NCBI GenBank assembly: GCA_900544435.1
Contig: UQVG01000048.1
Span: forward strand, 1 to 10,738
Source of the DNA: an uncultured Erysipelotrichaceae bacterium
Lineage (GTDB): Bacteria > Bacillota_I > Bacilli_A > Erysipelotrichales > Coprobacillaceae
Length of the DNA stretch: 10,738 nt
Direction: 5' to 3'
A model generated the notes under the pieces. The model saw only the letters and a program-made list of their open reading frames with translations, made no database searches and was not told the DNA's origin. Below are positions 1 to 6,778 of this stretch, in pieces. Position 1 is the first letter of the stretch. Each line of letters begins with the position of its first letter. A program made the translations under genes and the position numbers.

Positions 1-111
1 TAAACAATACACTTATCTTATTAACATTCAATAAGAATAGTATTTATCTAATTATACATTAGAATTGTTGTTTTTTTATCGTTTTACAAAATATTCTCTA
101 TAAAAGAAAAA

Positions 112-139
112 ATTCGTAAATCAAAATTGATTTACGAAT
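112..139 (-). terminator. Second (distal) terminator-like hairpin downstream of gap
   Basis: A perfect 12-bp inverted repeat (arms 112-123 and 128-139) has a 4-nt loop. On the minus strand the stem runs into a T-rich tail (positions 111 down to about 102), so it fits a back-up intrinsic terminator for gap. The stem is AT-rich and so weaker than its length suggests. Positions 1-111 are AT-rich with no gene or other convincing element. Confidence 0.6.
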
Positions 140-147
140 CAAAGAAC

Positions 148-182
148 AAAAAAGGGCTTCTTCTATCTTGAAACCCTTTTTT
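148..182. terminator. Intrinsic terminator of gap, symmetrical
   Basis: The stem AAAAAAGGG (148-156) pairs with CCCTTTTTT (174-182) around a 17-nt loop that can pair further (TTC with GAA). Read on the minus strand it lies 22 nt past the gap stop codon and ends in a run of six T. The A/T tracts on both sides mean it could also stop plus-strand transcripts. Confidence 0.8.
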
Positions 183-204
183 ATTTAGCAAATTTTTCGC
201 TAGA

Positions 205-1218
205 TTAAGCTAATTCAGCAAAATATTTAATAGTTCTAACCATGTTAGAAGTATATGAGTTTTCGTTGTCATACCAAGCAACTGTTTGAACTTCAGTAGT
301 TCCGTTGTCTAATGGTTTAACCATAGTTTGAGTTGCATCGAATAATGATCCGTAAGTGATTCCTACGATATCAGAAGATACTAATGGTTCTTCAGTATAT
401 CCGAATGATGGAGTAGTTGCTGCTTTCATAGCTGCATTTACTTCTTCAACTGTAACTTCACCTTCAACAACTGAAGTTAAGATAGTTGTAGATCCAGTTG
501 GAACTGGTACACGTTGTGCAGAACCAATTAATTTACCATTTAATTCTGGGATTACTAATCCGATTGCTTTTGCAGCACCTGTTGAGTTAGGAACGATGTT
601 AACTGCAGCTGCACGAGCTCTTCTTAAGTCACCTTTTCTATGAGGTCCGTCTAATACCATTTGGTCTCCAGTGTAAGCATGAACTGTTAACATGATACCA
701 GATTTGATTGGTGCTAATTTATTTAAAGCGTTAGCCATTGGTGCTAAACAGTTAGTTGTACATGAAGCTGCTGAGATGATAGTGTCAGAAGCTTTTAAAG
801 TACCTTCGTTTACACCGAATACGATTGTTGGTAAGTCATTTCCAGCAGGTGCTGAGATAACAACTTTTTTAGCTCCAGCATCGATATGAGCTTGAGATTT
901 AGCTTTAGATACATAGAATCCAGTACATTCTAATACTACGTCTACACCGATTTCTCCCCATGGTAATTCAGCTGCGTTAGCTTTAGCGTAGATTTTGATT
1001 TCTTTTCCATCAACTGTGATTGAATCTTCACCAGCTTCTACTGTATCAGCTAATGCATATTTACCTTGTGCTGAATCATATTTTAATAAGTGTGCTAACA
1101 TTTTAGGATTAGTTAAATCGTTGATTGCTACAACTTCATATCCTTCTGCATTAAACATTTGTCTGAATGCTAGACGTCCGATACGTCCAAATCCGTTAAT
1201 TGCTACTTTTACTGCCAT
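205..1218 (-). CDS. gap: Glyceraldehyde-3-phosphate dehydrogenase, NAD-dependent, phosphorylating
   Basis: This glycolytic enzyme oxidises glyceraldehyde-3-phosphate to 1,3-bisphosphoglycerate in the cytosol, with NAD+ and phosphate. At 337 residues it has the normal full length. The Rossmann motif GFGRIG is at residues 9-14 and Asp34 is the usual NAD-selecting acidic residue. The catalytic motif SCTTNC (152-157) carries Cys153, and the base His180 lies in the HAYTGDQ stretch. The WYDNE motif near the C-terminus is intact. The start is supported by AAGGAGG at 1231-1237, 12 nt upstream of the ATG. The gene stands alone between its own promoter and two terminators; no pgk, tpi or cggR lies beside it here. 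Codon use is strongly restricted, as expected of a very highly expressed gene. Identification is secure. Confidence 0.98.
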   Translation of the reverse strand: MAVKVAINGFGRIGRLAFRQMFNAEGYEVVAINDLTNPKMLAHLLKYDSAQGKYALADTVEAGEDSITVDGKEIKIYAKANAAELPWGEIGVDVVLECTGFYVSKAKSQAHIDAGAKKVVISAPAGNDLPTIVFGVNEGTLKASDTIISAASCTTNCLAPMANALNKLAPIKSGIMLTVHAYTGDQMVLDGPHRKGDLRRARAAAVNIVPNSTGAAKAIGLVIPELNGKLIGSAQRVPVPTGSTTILTSVVEGEVTVEEVNAAMKAATTPSFGYTEEPLVSSDIVGITYGSLFDATQTMVKPLDNGTTEVQTVAWYDNENSYTSNMVRTIKYFAELA

Positions 1219-1258
1219 TTTATTAATATTCCTCCTTGTAAATAGCTTTTATGCCATT

Positions 1259-1287
1259 ATTATAAGTCAAAAACTTCACAAAAGCAA
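1259..1287 (-). promoter_or_regulatory. Sigma-A type promoter of gap
   Basis: On the minus strand TTGCTT (1282-1287) and TATAAT (1259-1264) are separated by exactly 17 nt. The predicted transcript starts near 1252 and gives a leader of about 34 nt that includes the strong gap ribosome binding site. The consensus -10 and ideal spacing suit a highly expressed gene. Confidence 0.75.
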
Positions 1288-1364
1288 CTATTACAACGTT
1301 GATTTCTTGTATAAGATGCATTAATTTTTCCTTTATTTTTCTAATAATTCCCATTCTATCGTAT

Positions 1365-1378
1365 CGTTAGCGCTTACA
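1365..1378. promoter_or_regulatory. cre-like palindrome (possible CcpA site)
   Basis: CGTTAGCGCTTACA matches 12 of 14 positions of the catabolite-responsive element consensus TGWAARCGYTWNCW and has the palindromic AGCGCT core. It lies about 80 bp upstream of the gap -35 and just upstream of the probable clpP -35 (1385-1390). An upstream cre often activates glycolytic genes; a cre close to a promoter usually represses. Which gene it serves cannot be told from sequence, and a single 14-bp match is modest evidence. Confidence 0.4.
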
Positions 1379-1413
1379 CTTTTTTTGACCTTTTTTTAAA
1401 AAAATTTTATTAA
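1374..1413 (+). promoter_or_regulatory. Probable clpP promoter overlapped by a CtsR-like repeat
   Basis: TTGACC (1385-1390) and TATTAA (1408-1413) are 17 nt apart and would start transcription about 65 nt before clpP. The complementary strand over the -35 reads GGTCAAA-AAA-AGTGTAA (1390 down to 1374). This matches 12 of 14 repeat bases of the CtsR operator (RGTCAAA-NAN-RGTCAAA), with the conserved 3-nt spacing. CtsR commonly represses clp genes in Firmicutes by covering the promoter, so the location fits. The second half-site is degenerate and no ctsR gene is visible. Confidence 0.4.
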
Positions 1414-1484
1414 TTTTTACAAATTAAATAACCTAAGAATATTTTCTTAAATACCTTTCTATAATTACATATGGAGGTTATTTT

Positions 1485-2057
1485 ATGCATCTAATACCAA
1501 CCGTTATAGAAAAAGATAAAAATCATCAATATGCTTATGATATTTATTCTAAACTGTTAGAAGAAAGAATTATTCTTCTAACAGGAACAATTGACGATGC
1601 CATGGCTAGTTCAATTATTGGCCAATTGCTTTATCTAGAAGCGCAAGATAATAAAAGCGATATTTACATGTATATCAACTCTCCTGGAGGTAGTGTTTCT
1701 GCAGGACTTGCTATTTTTGATACAATGAATTTTGTTTCATGTGATGTCAGTACAATTTGTTGTGGCATGGCCGCTAGTATGGCTTCTATTCTTTTAAGTG
1801 CAGGTACTCATGGAAAAAGGTGTGCCTTAAAAAATAGCGAAATTATGATTCATCAACCACTTGCTTCTTTAGAAGGACAAGCAAGTGATATTGAAATTAA
1901 CGCTAAAAGAATCTGCAAACAAAAGAAAAAGCTTTTCCTTATTTTAAGTGAAAATTCTAAACAATCTTTAGAAAAAATTACTCACGACTGTGATCGTGAC
2001 TACTATCTAGATCCTATAGAAGCCTTAGAATACGGTCTCATTGATGAAATTATTTAG
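1485..2057 (+). CDS. clpP: ATP-dependent Clp protease, proteolytic subunit ClpP
   Basis: ClpP forms the tetradecameric serine-protease chamber that works with ClpX or ClpC ATPases in cytosolic protein quality control and regulatory proteolysis. The 190-residue protein has the usual length. The catalytic triad is Ser98 in GMAASM, His123 in MIHQP and Asp172 in DRD. The oxyanion motif SPGGSVSAG (66-74) and the C-terminal EYGLIDEI are also present. GGAGG at 1473-1477 sits 7 nt before the ATG. The gene is monocistronic: divergent from gap, ended by its own terminator, and without clpX or tig beside it. Its last 8 bp overlap the 3' end of the convergent adhesin gene. Extra cysteines (86, 92, 93, 113) are unusual but do not touch the triad. 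The CtsR-like repeat upstream suggests stress control. Confidence 0.96.
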   Translation: MHLIPTVIEKDKNHQYAYDIYSKLLEERIILLTGTIDDAMASSIIGQLLYLEAQDNKSDIYMYINSPGGSVSAGLAIFDTMNFVSCDVSTICCGMAASMASILLSAGTHGKRCALKNSEIMIHQPLASLEGQASDIEINAKRICKQKKKLFLILSENSKQSLEKITHDCDRDYYLDPIEALEYGLIDEII

Positions 2058-5000
2058 GGGATCTTATATCCCTTTTTTTACATAAATAAAGACAAATACC
2101 ACTTAAAATACCTAAAATAAAATAACCATTCATGTTTGTATGATCACCAGTCTTAACTACTTGAATAATCGGTTGATCATACATAATTACCTTTTGTACT
2201 TGTCCTGTATTTTTAATAACAAATTCAACTTTTTCACTTTTTTCATAACCATTTGGTGCAAGAGTTTCCTCTAATATATATTTTTTTCCTACTTCCAAAT
2301 GACTTATACGATGTTCTTGACTAGTAGAAATCCAAGAATCAACAATTTCACCCTTTTCATTTTTTACTTGTAAATGAGCTCCTGCTAATTCTTTTTTGTT
2401 TGTAATATCTTTTTTAGAAATATCCACTTTAATATCTTCATCTACTACTTTTAAAACAATATCTTTATCACCAATTTCAAACACTTGTTCTTTAAAAGTT
2501 GCATAACCTTTAGGAGTCAAAGTTTCTCTAAGAATATATTTTTCTCCGTTATTTAAACCTTGAACTAAATGAGCTGTTTCATTTCCTTGAATATCTATAC
2601 AATAATAAGCTACATCTTCATCATCTTTTAACATCAAAAAATAATCATCAGATTTTAATTGTGGTACAATGCGATACTCCTCACCATCTTCATTTTCACC
2701 TTCACAAATTTCTCTTTTTAACATTTTCTTTTTCATATCATTATCGATATCAATAAGATGTTGTCCTGTTATCCATTGATCAACTCTATTTTTTGTCTTT
2801 GTAGAAGCAACTGTAAGTTGTGCACCTTTCAATAAACTACCATCTTCTTTTTGTTTATAAACTTTTACCATTGAATTTACCATTTCCACTTTTTGATTTT
2901 CTTTTTCATAAGAAACAGTAAAAGTAATATCATTTGTTAGTGTAAAACCTAATGGTGCTAAATCTTCATGTAAAGTATATGTTTTTCCTTCTTCTAAACC
3001 ACTTACATGATGTGCTTTTCCATCACTAAACCATTGTTCTAAAACATTTCCATTTTCATCTATAACTTGTAATAAAGCACCTGCTATTTCTTCACCACCT
3101 AAAGATATTTTAGAAACAGTCATCACTTTATCTTTCATATTCACTTTTTGAATTTTTCCATCCTCATTGATTTTAAATTCAATCTTAGATGCTTTAACAT
3201 AACCAGCCGGACTAGTATCTTCATTTAAATAATACGTTTTACCACTTTCTAAACCATCTATTTCATGGGCTTTATCAGATGAAACCCATTCATCTATAAG
3301 AGCCCCTTCTTGATTAGTAACAGACATCTTGGCACCAATAACTTCTTGATCCCCTGTAACATCTGTTTTAGTAAAGATTGTTTTTGTTATTTGGTTAGTT
3401 TGTTCATGTGATTTTGTATAAATAGTTGTAGTGTAATCTTTTTGCGTAATAGAAAATTCATACGGTGTATCATCTAGCACATAACCACTTGGACATTCAA
3501 CTTCTACTACTTGATATTTTCCTAAAGGAATTCCTGTAACCTCTAATTGTCCATTTTCATCTATAGACATAATTCCTTTTTCATTAATTGTTCCTTTTGA
3601 TACGTCAACACCATTTGAATAAGTCATTGTTTGACCATCATTTGTATCAATAATACATTTTCCACTTCCTAAAGTAATTTTATCTCCTTTAGAATATAAT
3701 TTTTTTAAAGATACTGTATCAAAAATATCATCCGCTGCTACAATTTGATATTTTGTTTTTGTAATATCTTTATCTGCAAGATCTATAGCTCCTTGTTGAG
3801 CATTTTCAAGCTTCTTTTGAAGCTTTAATGTTCCTGTTGGTCTTAATGTATTTACAACAATTTTCTTTGTTGTTTGATCTTTTACAATTGTAACTTGCCA
3901 TTTAGCAATAGCCGGTGCATAATGATCATCACATTCAATTTCAGTAAGTGAATACGTTCCTACTGGTAAATAATCAATTAATAATTCATAGTCACCATTT
4001 TCATCCTTTGTTACTTCAAAAGTTTCATCATACCCACTATAAGATGTTGAAATTAATCTAAACTTTGAATTTTTTTGAAATTGAGATGTATTATCAACTT
4101 TAGAAAGACGTAATGCTCCAAAATCAAGCCAATCAACTTCATATTTTAAAATATTTCCATCAGGATCTAAATTCCATGAACCCTCTGTTTGTGTTCCATC
4201 CGCACCATCTTTAATAGCTAATGCTGTAAACATTTCACACCCTTTTCCAGCAATATTTCCTGATTTATAATTTTTAGGACTATTTTTACAAGGTGCTGTT
4301 AAATAAAAACTTTCTCCACCATTAACATGTGCTACACCACCTGTTTGTTCGGTCCCCTTTGTTACATTATGCAATGTCACATGATCTTGTAAAGATACAT
4401 TAATTGTAGCGTGACTTGTTCCTTCTAATTTAACAATATTTGTTTTTTGAAGTTTATTTTCTTTATCAAACTCTGCTTTAAAAAAAGCTGTCATACCACC
4501 ATCTTGACTTGGATTAAAATAAGCATATCCAATATCAGGTTGATCCATAATCCAATGATAACCCCATAAAATGTTATCACCATAGCCACCATTACCATCA
4601 GAATTTGGCCATTTTGTATTAAAATCTTTTAAATTCAATCCCATTAAATCTCCTGCATATGCATAAGAAAGCCAAATATGTGTAAACAAATAAGCCCCGT
4701 CATCAAAATTACCATACTGATCACCAAAATCATCTGGTACACAAGCCTTTAATTCAGCTGCGTACATTTCTTTAGATGCTTGATTGTATCCTGGACCACC
4801 AAAACCATAATAAAGAATTTTTCTTACAGCTTCATTATTTTCAATCACCTGTGCTGGATATTTACCAACAGATGGTGATTTTTTACTTGATTCTAAACAA
4901 TAAGCATATTTATCATCATATTTACACATATAAGTTGACCATCTTTTAGTACTTCCTATTTTAGATGACCACCACCAAGGATAATTAATTTCTTTAATTC

Positions 5001-5136
5001 TCGTAAACTCATGTGGTGTACTATTATCCCATGCTTCTACATTATTTGTATACTTTTGTAAAAAGCACATTGATAAAACAAGCATGATTACCGCAAATAA
5101 TTTTACTGCTTTATCAAATATTTTTCTTTTCTTCAT
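2050..5136 (-). CDS. Cell-wall-anchored adhesin: thioester-type domain plus six SpaA/CnaB domains
   Basis: This is a secreted surface protein of 1028 residues that is not tied to a named gene. Residues 1-35 form a signal peptide, with cleavage probable after VEA35. Residues 36-340 resemble a thioester (TQXA-type) adhesin domain: AYCL with Cys80, then LFTHIWLSYAY at 150-160, where the usual Gln is His153. Six SpaA/CnaB beta-sandwich domains follow at about 340-430, 434-578, 583-670, 671-756, 757-902 and 903-990. Likely isopeptide Lys/Glu/Asn-or-Asp sets are visible, for example K346/E399/N429, K590/E639/D669, K676/E724/N754 and K908/E957/D987. The fifth domain carries an insertion of about 60 residues. 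The C-terminus is a sorting signal: VVKTGD (993-998), a hydrophobic segment at 1004-1019, then KKR. GGAGG at 5146-5150 supports the start. No sortase gene is nearby. The likely role is adhesion or a stalk-like surface structure. Confidence 0.88.
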   Translation of the reverse strand: MKKRKIFDKAVKLFAVIMLVLSMCFLQKYTNNVEAWDNSTPHEFTRIKEINYPWWWSSKIGSTKRWSTYMCKYDDKYAYCLESSKKSPSVGKYPAQVIENNEAVRKILYYGFGGPGYNQASKEMYAAELKACVPDDFGDQYGNFDDGAYLFTHIWLSYAYAGDLMGLNLKDFNTKWPNSDGNGGYGDNILWGYHWIMDQPDIGYAYFNPSQDGGMTAFFKAEFDKENKLQKTNIVKLEGTSHATINVSLQDHVTLHNVTKGTEQTGGVAHVNGGESFYLTAPCKNSPKNYKSGNIAGKGCEMFTALAIKDGADGTQTEGSWNLDPDGNILKYEVDWLDFGALRLSKVDNTSQFQKNSKFRLISTSYSGYDETFEVTKDENGDYELLIDYLPVGTYSLTEIECDDHYAPAIAKWQVTIVKDQTTKKIVVNTLRPTGTLKLQKKLENAQQGAIDLADKDITKTKYQIVAADDIFDTVSLKKLYSKGDKITLGSGKCIIDTNDGQTMTYSNGVDVSKGTINEKGIMSIDENGQLEVTGIPLGKYQVVEVECPSGYVLDDTPYEFSITQKDYTTTIYTKSHEQTNQITKTIFTKTDVTGDQEVIGAKMSVTNQEGALIDEWVSSDKAHEIDGLESGKTYYLNEDTSPAGYVKASKIEFKINEDGKIQKVNMKDKVMTVSKISLGGEEIAGALLQVIDENGNVLEQWFSDGKAHHVSGLEEGKTYTLHEDLAPLGFTLTNDITFTVSYEKENQKVEMVNSMVKVYKQKEDGSLLKGAQLTVASTKTKNRVDQWITGQHLIDIDNDMKKKMLKREICEGENEDGEEYRIVPQLKSDDYFLMLKDDEDVAYYCIDIQGNETAHLVQGLNNGEKYILRETLTPKGYATFKEQVFEIGDKDIVLKVVDEDIKVDISKKDITNKKELAGAHLQVKNEKGEIVDSWISTSQEHRISHLEVGKKYILEETLAPNGYEKSEKVEFVIKNTGQVQKVIMYDQPIIQVVKTGDHTNMNGYFILGILSGICLYLCKKRDIRSPK
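2058..2079 (+). terminator. clpP terminator, embedded in the adhesin coding end
   Basis: The hairpin GGGAT (2058-2062), loop CTTAT, ATCCC (2068-2072) is followed by seven T. It begins at the base after the clpP stop codon. The same DNA on the other strand encodes the last basic residues of the adhesin's cytoplasmic tail. On the minus strand the hairpin is not followed by a T-run, so it should not terminate the adhesin transcript. Confidence 0.75.
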
Positions 5137-5170
5137 TTTCCTATTCCTCCATTTATTTAATTTTAATCAT

Positions 5171-5195
5171 AAAAAAAGACAATCTTACGATTGCC
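5171..5195 (-). terminator. Attenuator-type intrinsic terminator in the adhesin leader
   Basis: On the minus strand GGCAATC (5195-5189), a GTAA loop (GNRA type) and GATTGTC (5184-5178) form 7 bp including one G-U pair. Seven T follow (5177-5171). It lies 35 nt before the adhesin start codon and just upstream of its ribosome binding site. Its first base is the G of the stop codon of the short leader ORF. A ribosome at that stop would cover the whole left arm, so the geometry is that of a ribosome-controlled attenuator rather than a plain end-of-operon terminator. Confidence 0.7.
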
Positions 5196-5233
5196 TATGG
5201 ACCTAAAATCCATTTATATACATATATTTTCAT
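5195..5233 (-). CDS. Putative 12-residue leader peptide upstream of the adhesin
   Basis: The short ORF ATG...CCA TAG would encode MKIYVYKWILGP. It has its own Shine-Dalgarno sequence, AAAGGA (5247-5242), 8 nt before the ATG. The UAG stop overlaps the first base of the following terminator stem, the layout used in leader-peptide attenuation. The peptide ends in Gly-Pro before a stop codon, a context that slows peptide release, and contains a Lys-Trp pair. No amino acid is repeated in the way of biosynthetic leader peptides, so amino-acid starvation is not an obvious trigger. Chance could produce a 12-codon ORF, but a ribosome binding site, exact abutment to a terminator and position before a surface-protein gene together make a regulatory role plausible. 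No convincing promoter was found immediately upstream. Confidence 0.5.
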   Translation of the reverse strand: MKIYVYKWILGP

Positions 5234-5253
5234 CTTCTATATCCTTTCTAAAT

Positions 5254-5279
5254 AAAAAAAGCATCCCTAAGCATGCTTT
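5254..5279 (-). terminator. Second terminator-like hairpin between ilvA and the adhesin
   Basis: On the minus strand AAAGCAT (5279-5273) pairs perfectly with ATGCTTT (5264-5258) around an 8-nt loop, followed by TTTTATTTAG. It lies between the ilvA terminator and the leader-ORF ribosome binding site. It may be a back-up terminator for ilvA or a further control element in the adhesin leader. Confidence 0.6.
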
Positions 5280-5286
5280 AATACAC

Positions 5287-5311
5287 AAAAAAACCGCTTA
5301 TTAAGCGGTTT
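5287..5311 (-). terminator. ilvA: Intrinsic terminator of ilvA
   Basis: The 9-bp perfect stem AAACCGCTT (minus 5311-5303) / AAGCGGTTT (5299-5291) has a 3-nt loop. It starts 6 nt past the ilvA stop codon, and its T-run continues to 5287. This is the strongest of the three hairpins in the interval. Confidence 0.85.
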
Positions 5312-5317
5312 AAAGAA

Positions 5318-6520
5318 TTAGTTAATTCTTTCAATAGTATAGCCATTTTCTTTAAATTTTTCGACAATAGCTTGAATATGAGCTTCACCATTAGTTTCAC
5401 AAGTTACTCTTAATTCTACTTCAGAGAAACGAGCAAAGTTCTTAAATTGGTTATGTTCAACTCCAATAACATTTGCATTACATTCATTAAGTAAATGAGA
5501 AACAATTTCTAATTGTCCTGGAATATCTGGTAATTGTACTGAGAATGTTAAAATTCTTCCTCTTGAAATAAGTCCCTTATTGATCATTGAAGAAATTGTC
5601 ATAACATCCATATTTCCACCTGAAATAAGTGAAACAACTTTTTTACGTTTACAATGTAATTTCTTTAAAGCTGCAAGTGATAAAATACCTGATCCTTCAG
5701 CAATTAATTTATGTTTTTCAACAAGTAATAAGAAAGCTTCCATAAGTTCATAATCACTTACAGTCACAATTTCATCAACATATTTTTTAATATATTCAAA
5801 TGGAGTTTCTCCAATTTGTTTAACTGCTGTCCCATCAGCAATTGTACTTACTTCAGTTAATTTAACAAGTTGATCATCTTCTACTGCAGCAAGAGCACTC
5901 GCTGCACCTTCTGGTTCAACACCAACGATTTTAACAGATGGATTGATTTGTTTTGCTGCACAAGCAATACCTGAAATTAATCCTCCACCACCAATTGGTA
6001 CTAAAATATAATCAACATCTGGTAATTCTTCCATGATTTCTAAAGCGATTGTTCCTTGTCCTTCCATAACATCTTCATCATCAAAAGGATGAACAAAAGT
6101 ATATCCTTCGCTTTTTTGTAATTCTACAGCTTTTTCATAAGCTTCATCATAGGCTTCACCATATAATACAACATCTGCTCCATGTGCTTTTGTAGCATCA
6201 ACTTTAATTAATGGTGTATGTGCTGGCATACAAATTGTTGCTTTGACCCCTAATTTTTTTGCTGCATAAGCAACACCTTGTGCATGATTTCCAGCTGAAG
6301 AAGCAATTAAACCCTTTTTCTTTGCTTCATCATCTAATTTCATAATTTTATTGTAAGCACCTCTAATTTTGAATGCTCCTGTTTTTTGTAAGTTTTCAGG
6401 TTTGATATAAACATCATTTCCACATTCTTCAGAAAAGGCATCACTATGTATTAAATGAGTTGGTAAAATCACTTCATCAACTCTTTTTTTAGCCGCTTTA
6501 AAATCTTCTAATTTTAACAT
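5318..6520 (-). CDS. ilvA: Threonine ammonia-lyase (threonine dehydratase) with ACT domain
   Basis: This PLP enzyme deaminates threonine (and serine) to 2-oxobutanoate, the entry step of isoleucine synthesis or of threonine catabolism. It has 400 residues. The PLP lysine is Lys51 in GAFKIRGA, SSAGNHAQGV (74-83) binds the substrate carboxylate, and IGGGGL (176-181) holds the PLP phosphate. A single C-terminal ACT domain (about 326-400, starting ILTFSVQLPDIPGQLE) suggests allosteric control. The length and single ACT domain match the short Bacillus/Corynebacterium-type enzymes rather than the 514-residue E. coli IlvA. CCCTCC (6528-6533) gives GGAGGG 7 nt before the ATG. It has its own promoter and a strong terminator, with no other ilv gene beside it, so a catabolic (TdcB-like) role is equally possible. 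Confidence 0.93.
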   Translation of the reverse strand: MLKLEDFKAAKKRVDEVILPTHLIHSDAFSEECGNDVYIKPENLQKTGAFKIRGAYNKIMKLDDEAKKKGLIASSAGNHAQGVAYAAKKLGVKATICMPAHTPLIKVDATKAHGADVVLYGEAYDEAYEKAVELQKSEGYTFVHPFDDEDVMEGQGTIALEIMEELPDVDYILVPIGGGGLISGIACAAKQINPSVKIVGVEPEGAASALAAVEDDQLVKLTEVSTIADGTAVKQIGETPFEYIKKYVDEIVTVSDYELMEAFLLLVEKHKLIAEGSGILSLAALKKLHCKRKKVVSLISGGNMDVMTISSMINKGLISRGRILTFSVQLPDIPGQLEIVSHLLNECNANVIGVEHNQFKNFARFSEVELRVTCETNGEAHIQAIVEKFKENGYTIERIN

Positions 6521-6547
6521 TTAAATTCCCTCCGTCTAAGTATCATA

Positions 6548-6575
6548 ATTATATCACTATTCTTTGATAAAACAA
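6548..6575 (-). promoter_or_regulatory. Promoter of ilvA
   Basis: On the minus strand TTGTTT (6575-6570) and TATAAT (6553-6548) are 16 nt apart, with TGA just before the -10 (an extended -10). The -35 directly abuts the stop codon of the upstream DUF4250 gene, so ilvA can be transcribed independently or by read-through from that gene. No terminator lies between them. Confidence 0.7.
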
Positions 6576-6752
6576 TTATTTTGTTTTAATTTGATTCGTG
6601 CTTTCATCATAATAATAGTCGTTTTCTACTAGTCTTTTCATAAAATCAGTTTCATCTAAATCATAAATAGAAAGAACATGAGATAATTGCATATCATCAT
6701 CTCTTAATTTCATATTAATCATACTTACTAACATATGGATATCTTTTGGCAT
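6576..6752 (-). CDS. Small DUF4250-family protein
   Basis: This cytosolic protein of 58 residues has unknown function. The MPKDIHML start, the NMKLRDDDMQLSHVL stretch and the YYYDESTNQIK tail match the DUF4250 family of short Firmicute proteins, normally 55-60 residues, as I recall it. The ORF is open to an ATG at 6788, but the internal ATG at 6752 has AAAGGAG (6767-6761) 8 nt upstream and begins at the family's usual MPKD. The upstream ATG has no ribosome binding site and lies near the predicted transcription start. No signal peptide or membrane segment is visible. Acidic and amphipathic stretches suggest a small helical fold. It is followed directly by the ilvA promoter; co-transcription with ilvA is possible, but no functional link is known. 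Confidence 0.8.
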   Translation of the reverse strand: MPKDIHMLVSMINMKLRDDDMQLSHVLSIYDLDETDFMKRLVENDYYYDESTNQIKTK

Positions 6753-6778
6753 TTTTCTAACTCCTTTATTAATTCTAT

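Noticed and set aside
51..56. Minus-strand TATAAT that could start a leftward promoter
   Set aside because: The -35 position is only ATAAAA and no downstream gene is visible inside the window, so the match is not better than chance in this AT-rich stretch.
356..1324. Three plus-strand open frames over gap (356-643, 692-889, 995-1324)
   Set aside because: They are shadows of the gap gene, without ribosome binding sites or family features.
1460..1465. Perfect TATAAT just before clpP
   Set aside because: No -35 fits at 16-18 nt, and transcription would start inside the ribosome binding site, so the TTGACC/TATTAA pair further upstream is preferred.
5204..5230. AT-repeat (TATATGTATATA) in the leader ORF as a phase-variation tract
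   Set aside because: The tract is very short and imperfect. Modelled 2-nt gains or losses end the leader earlier rather than extending it through the hairpin, so the pilus-type slippage switch is not supported.
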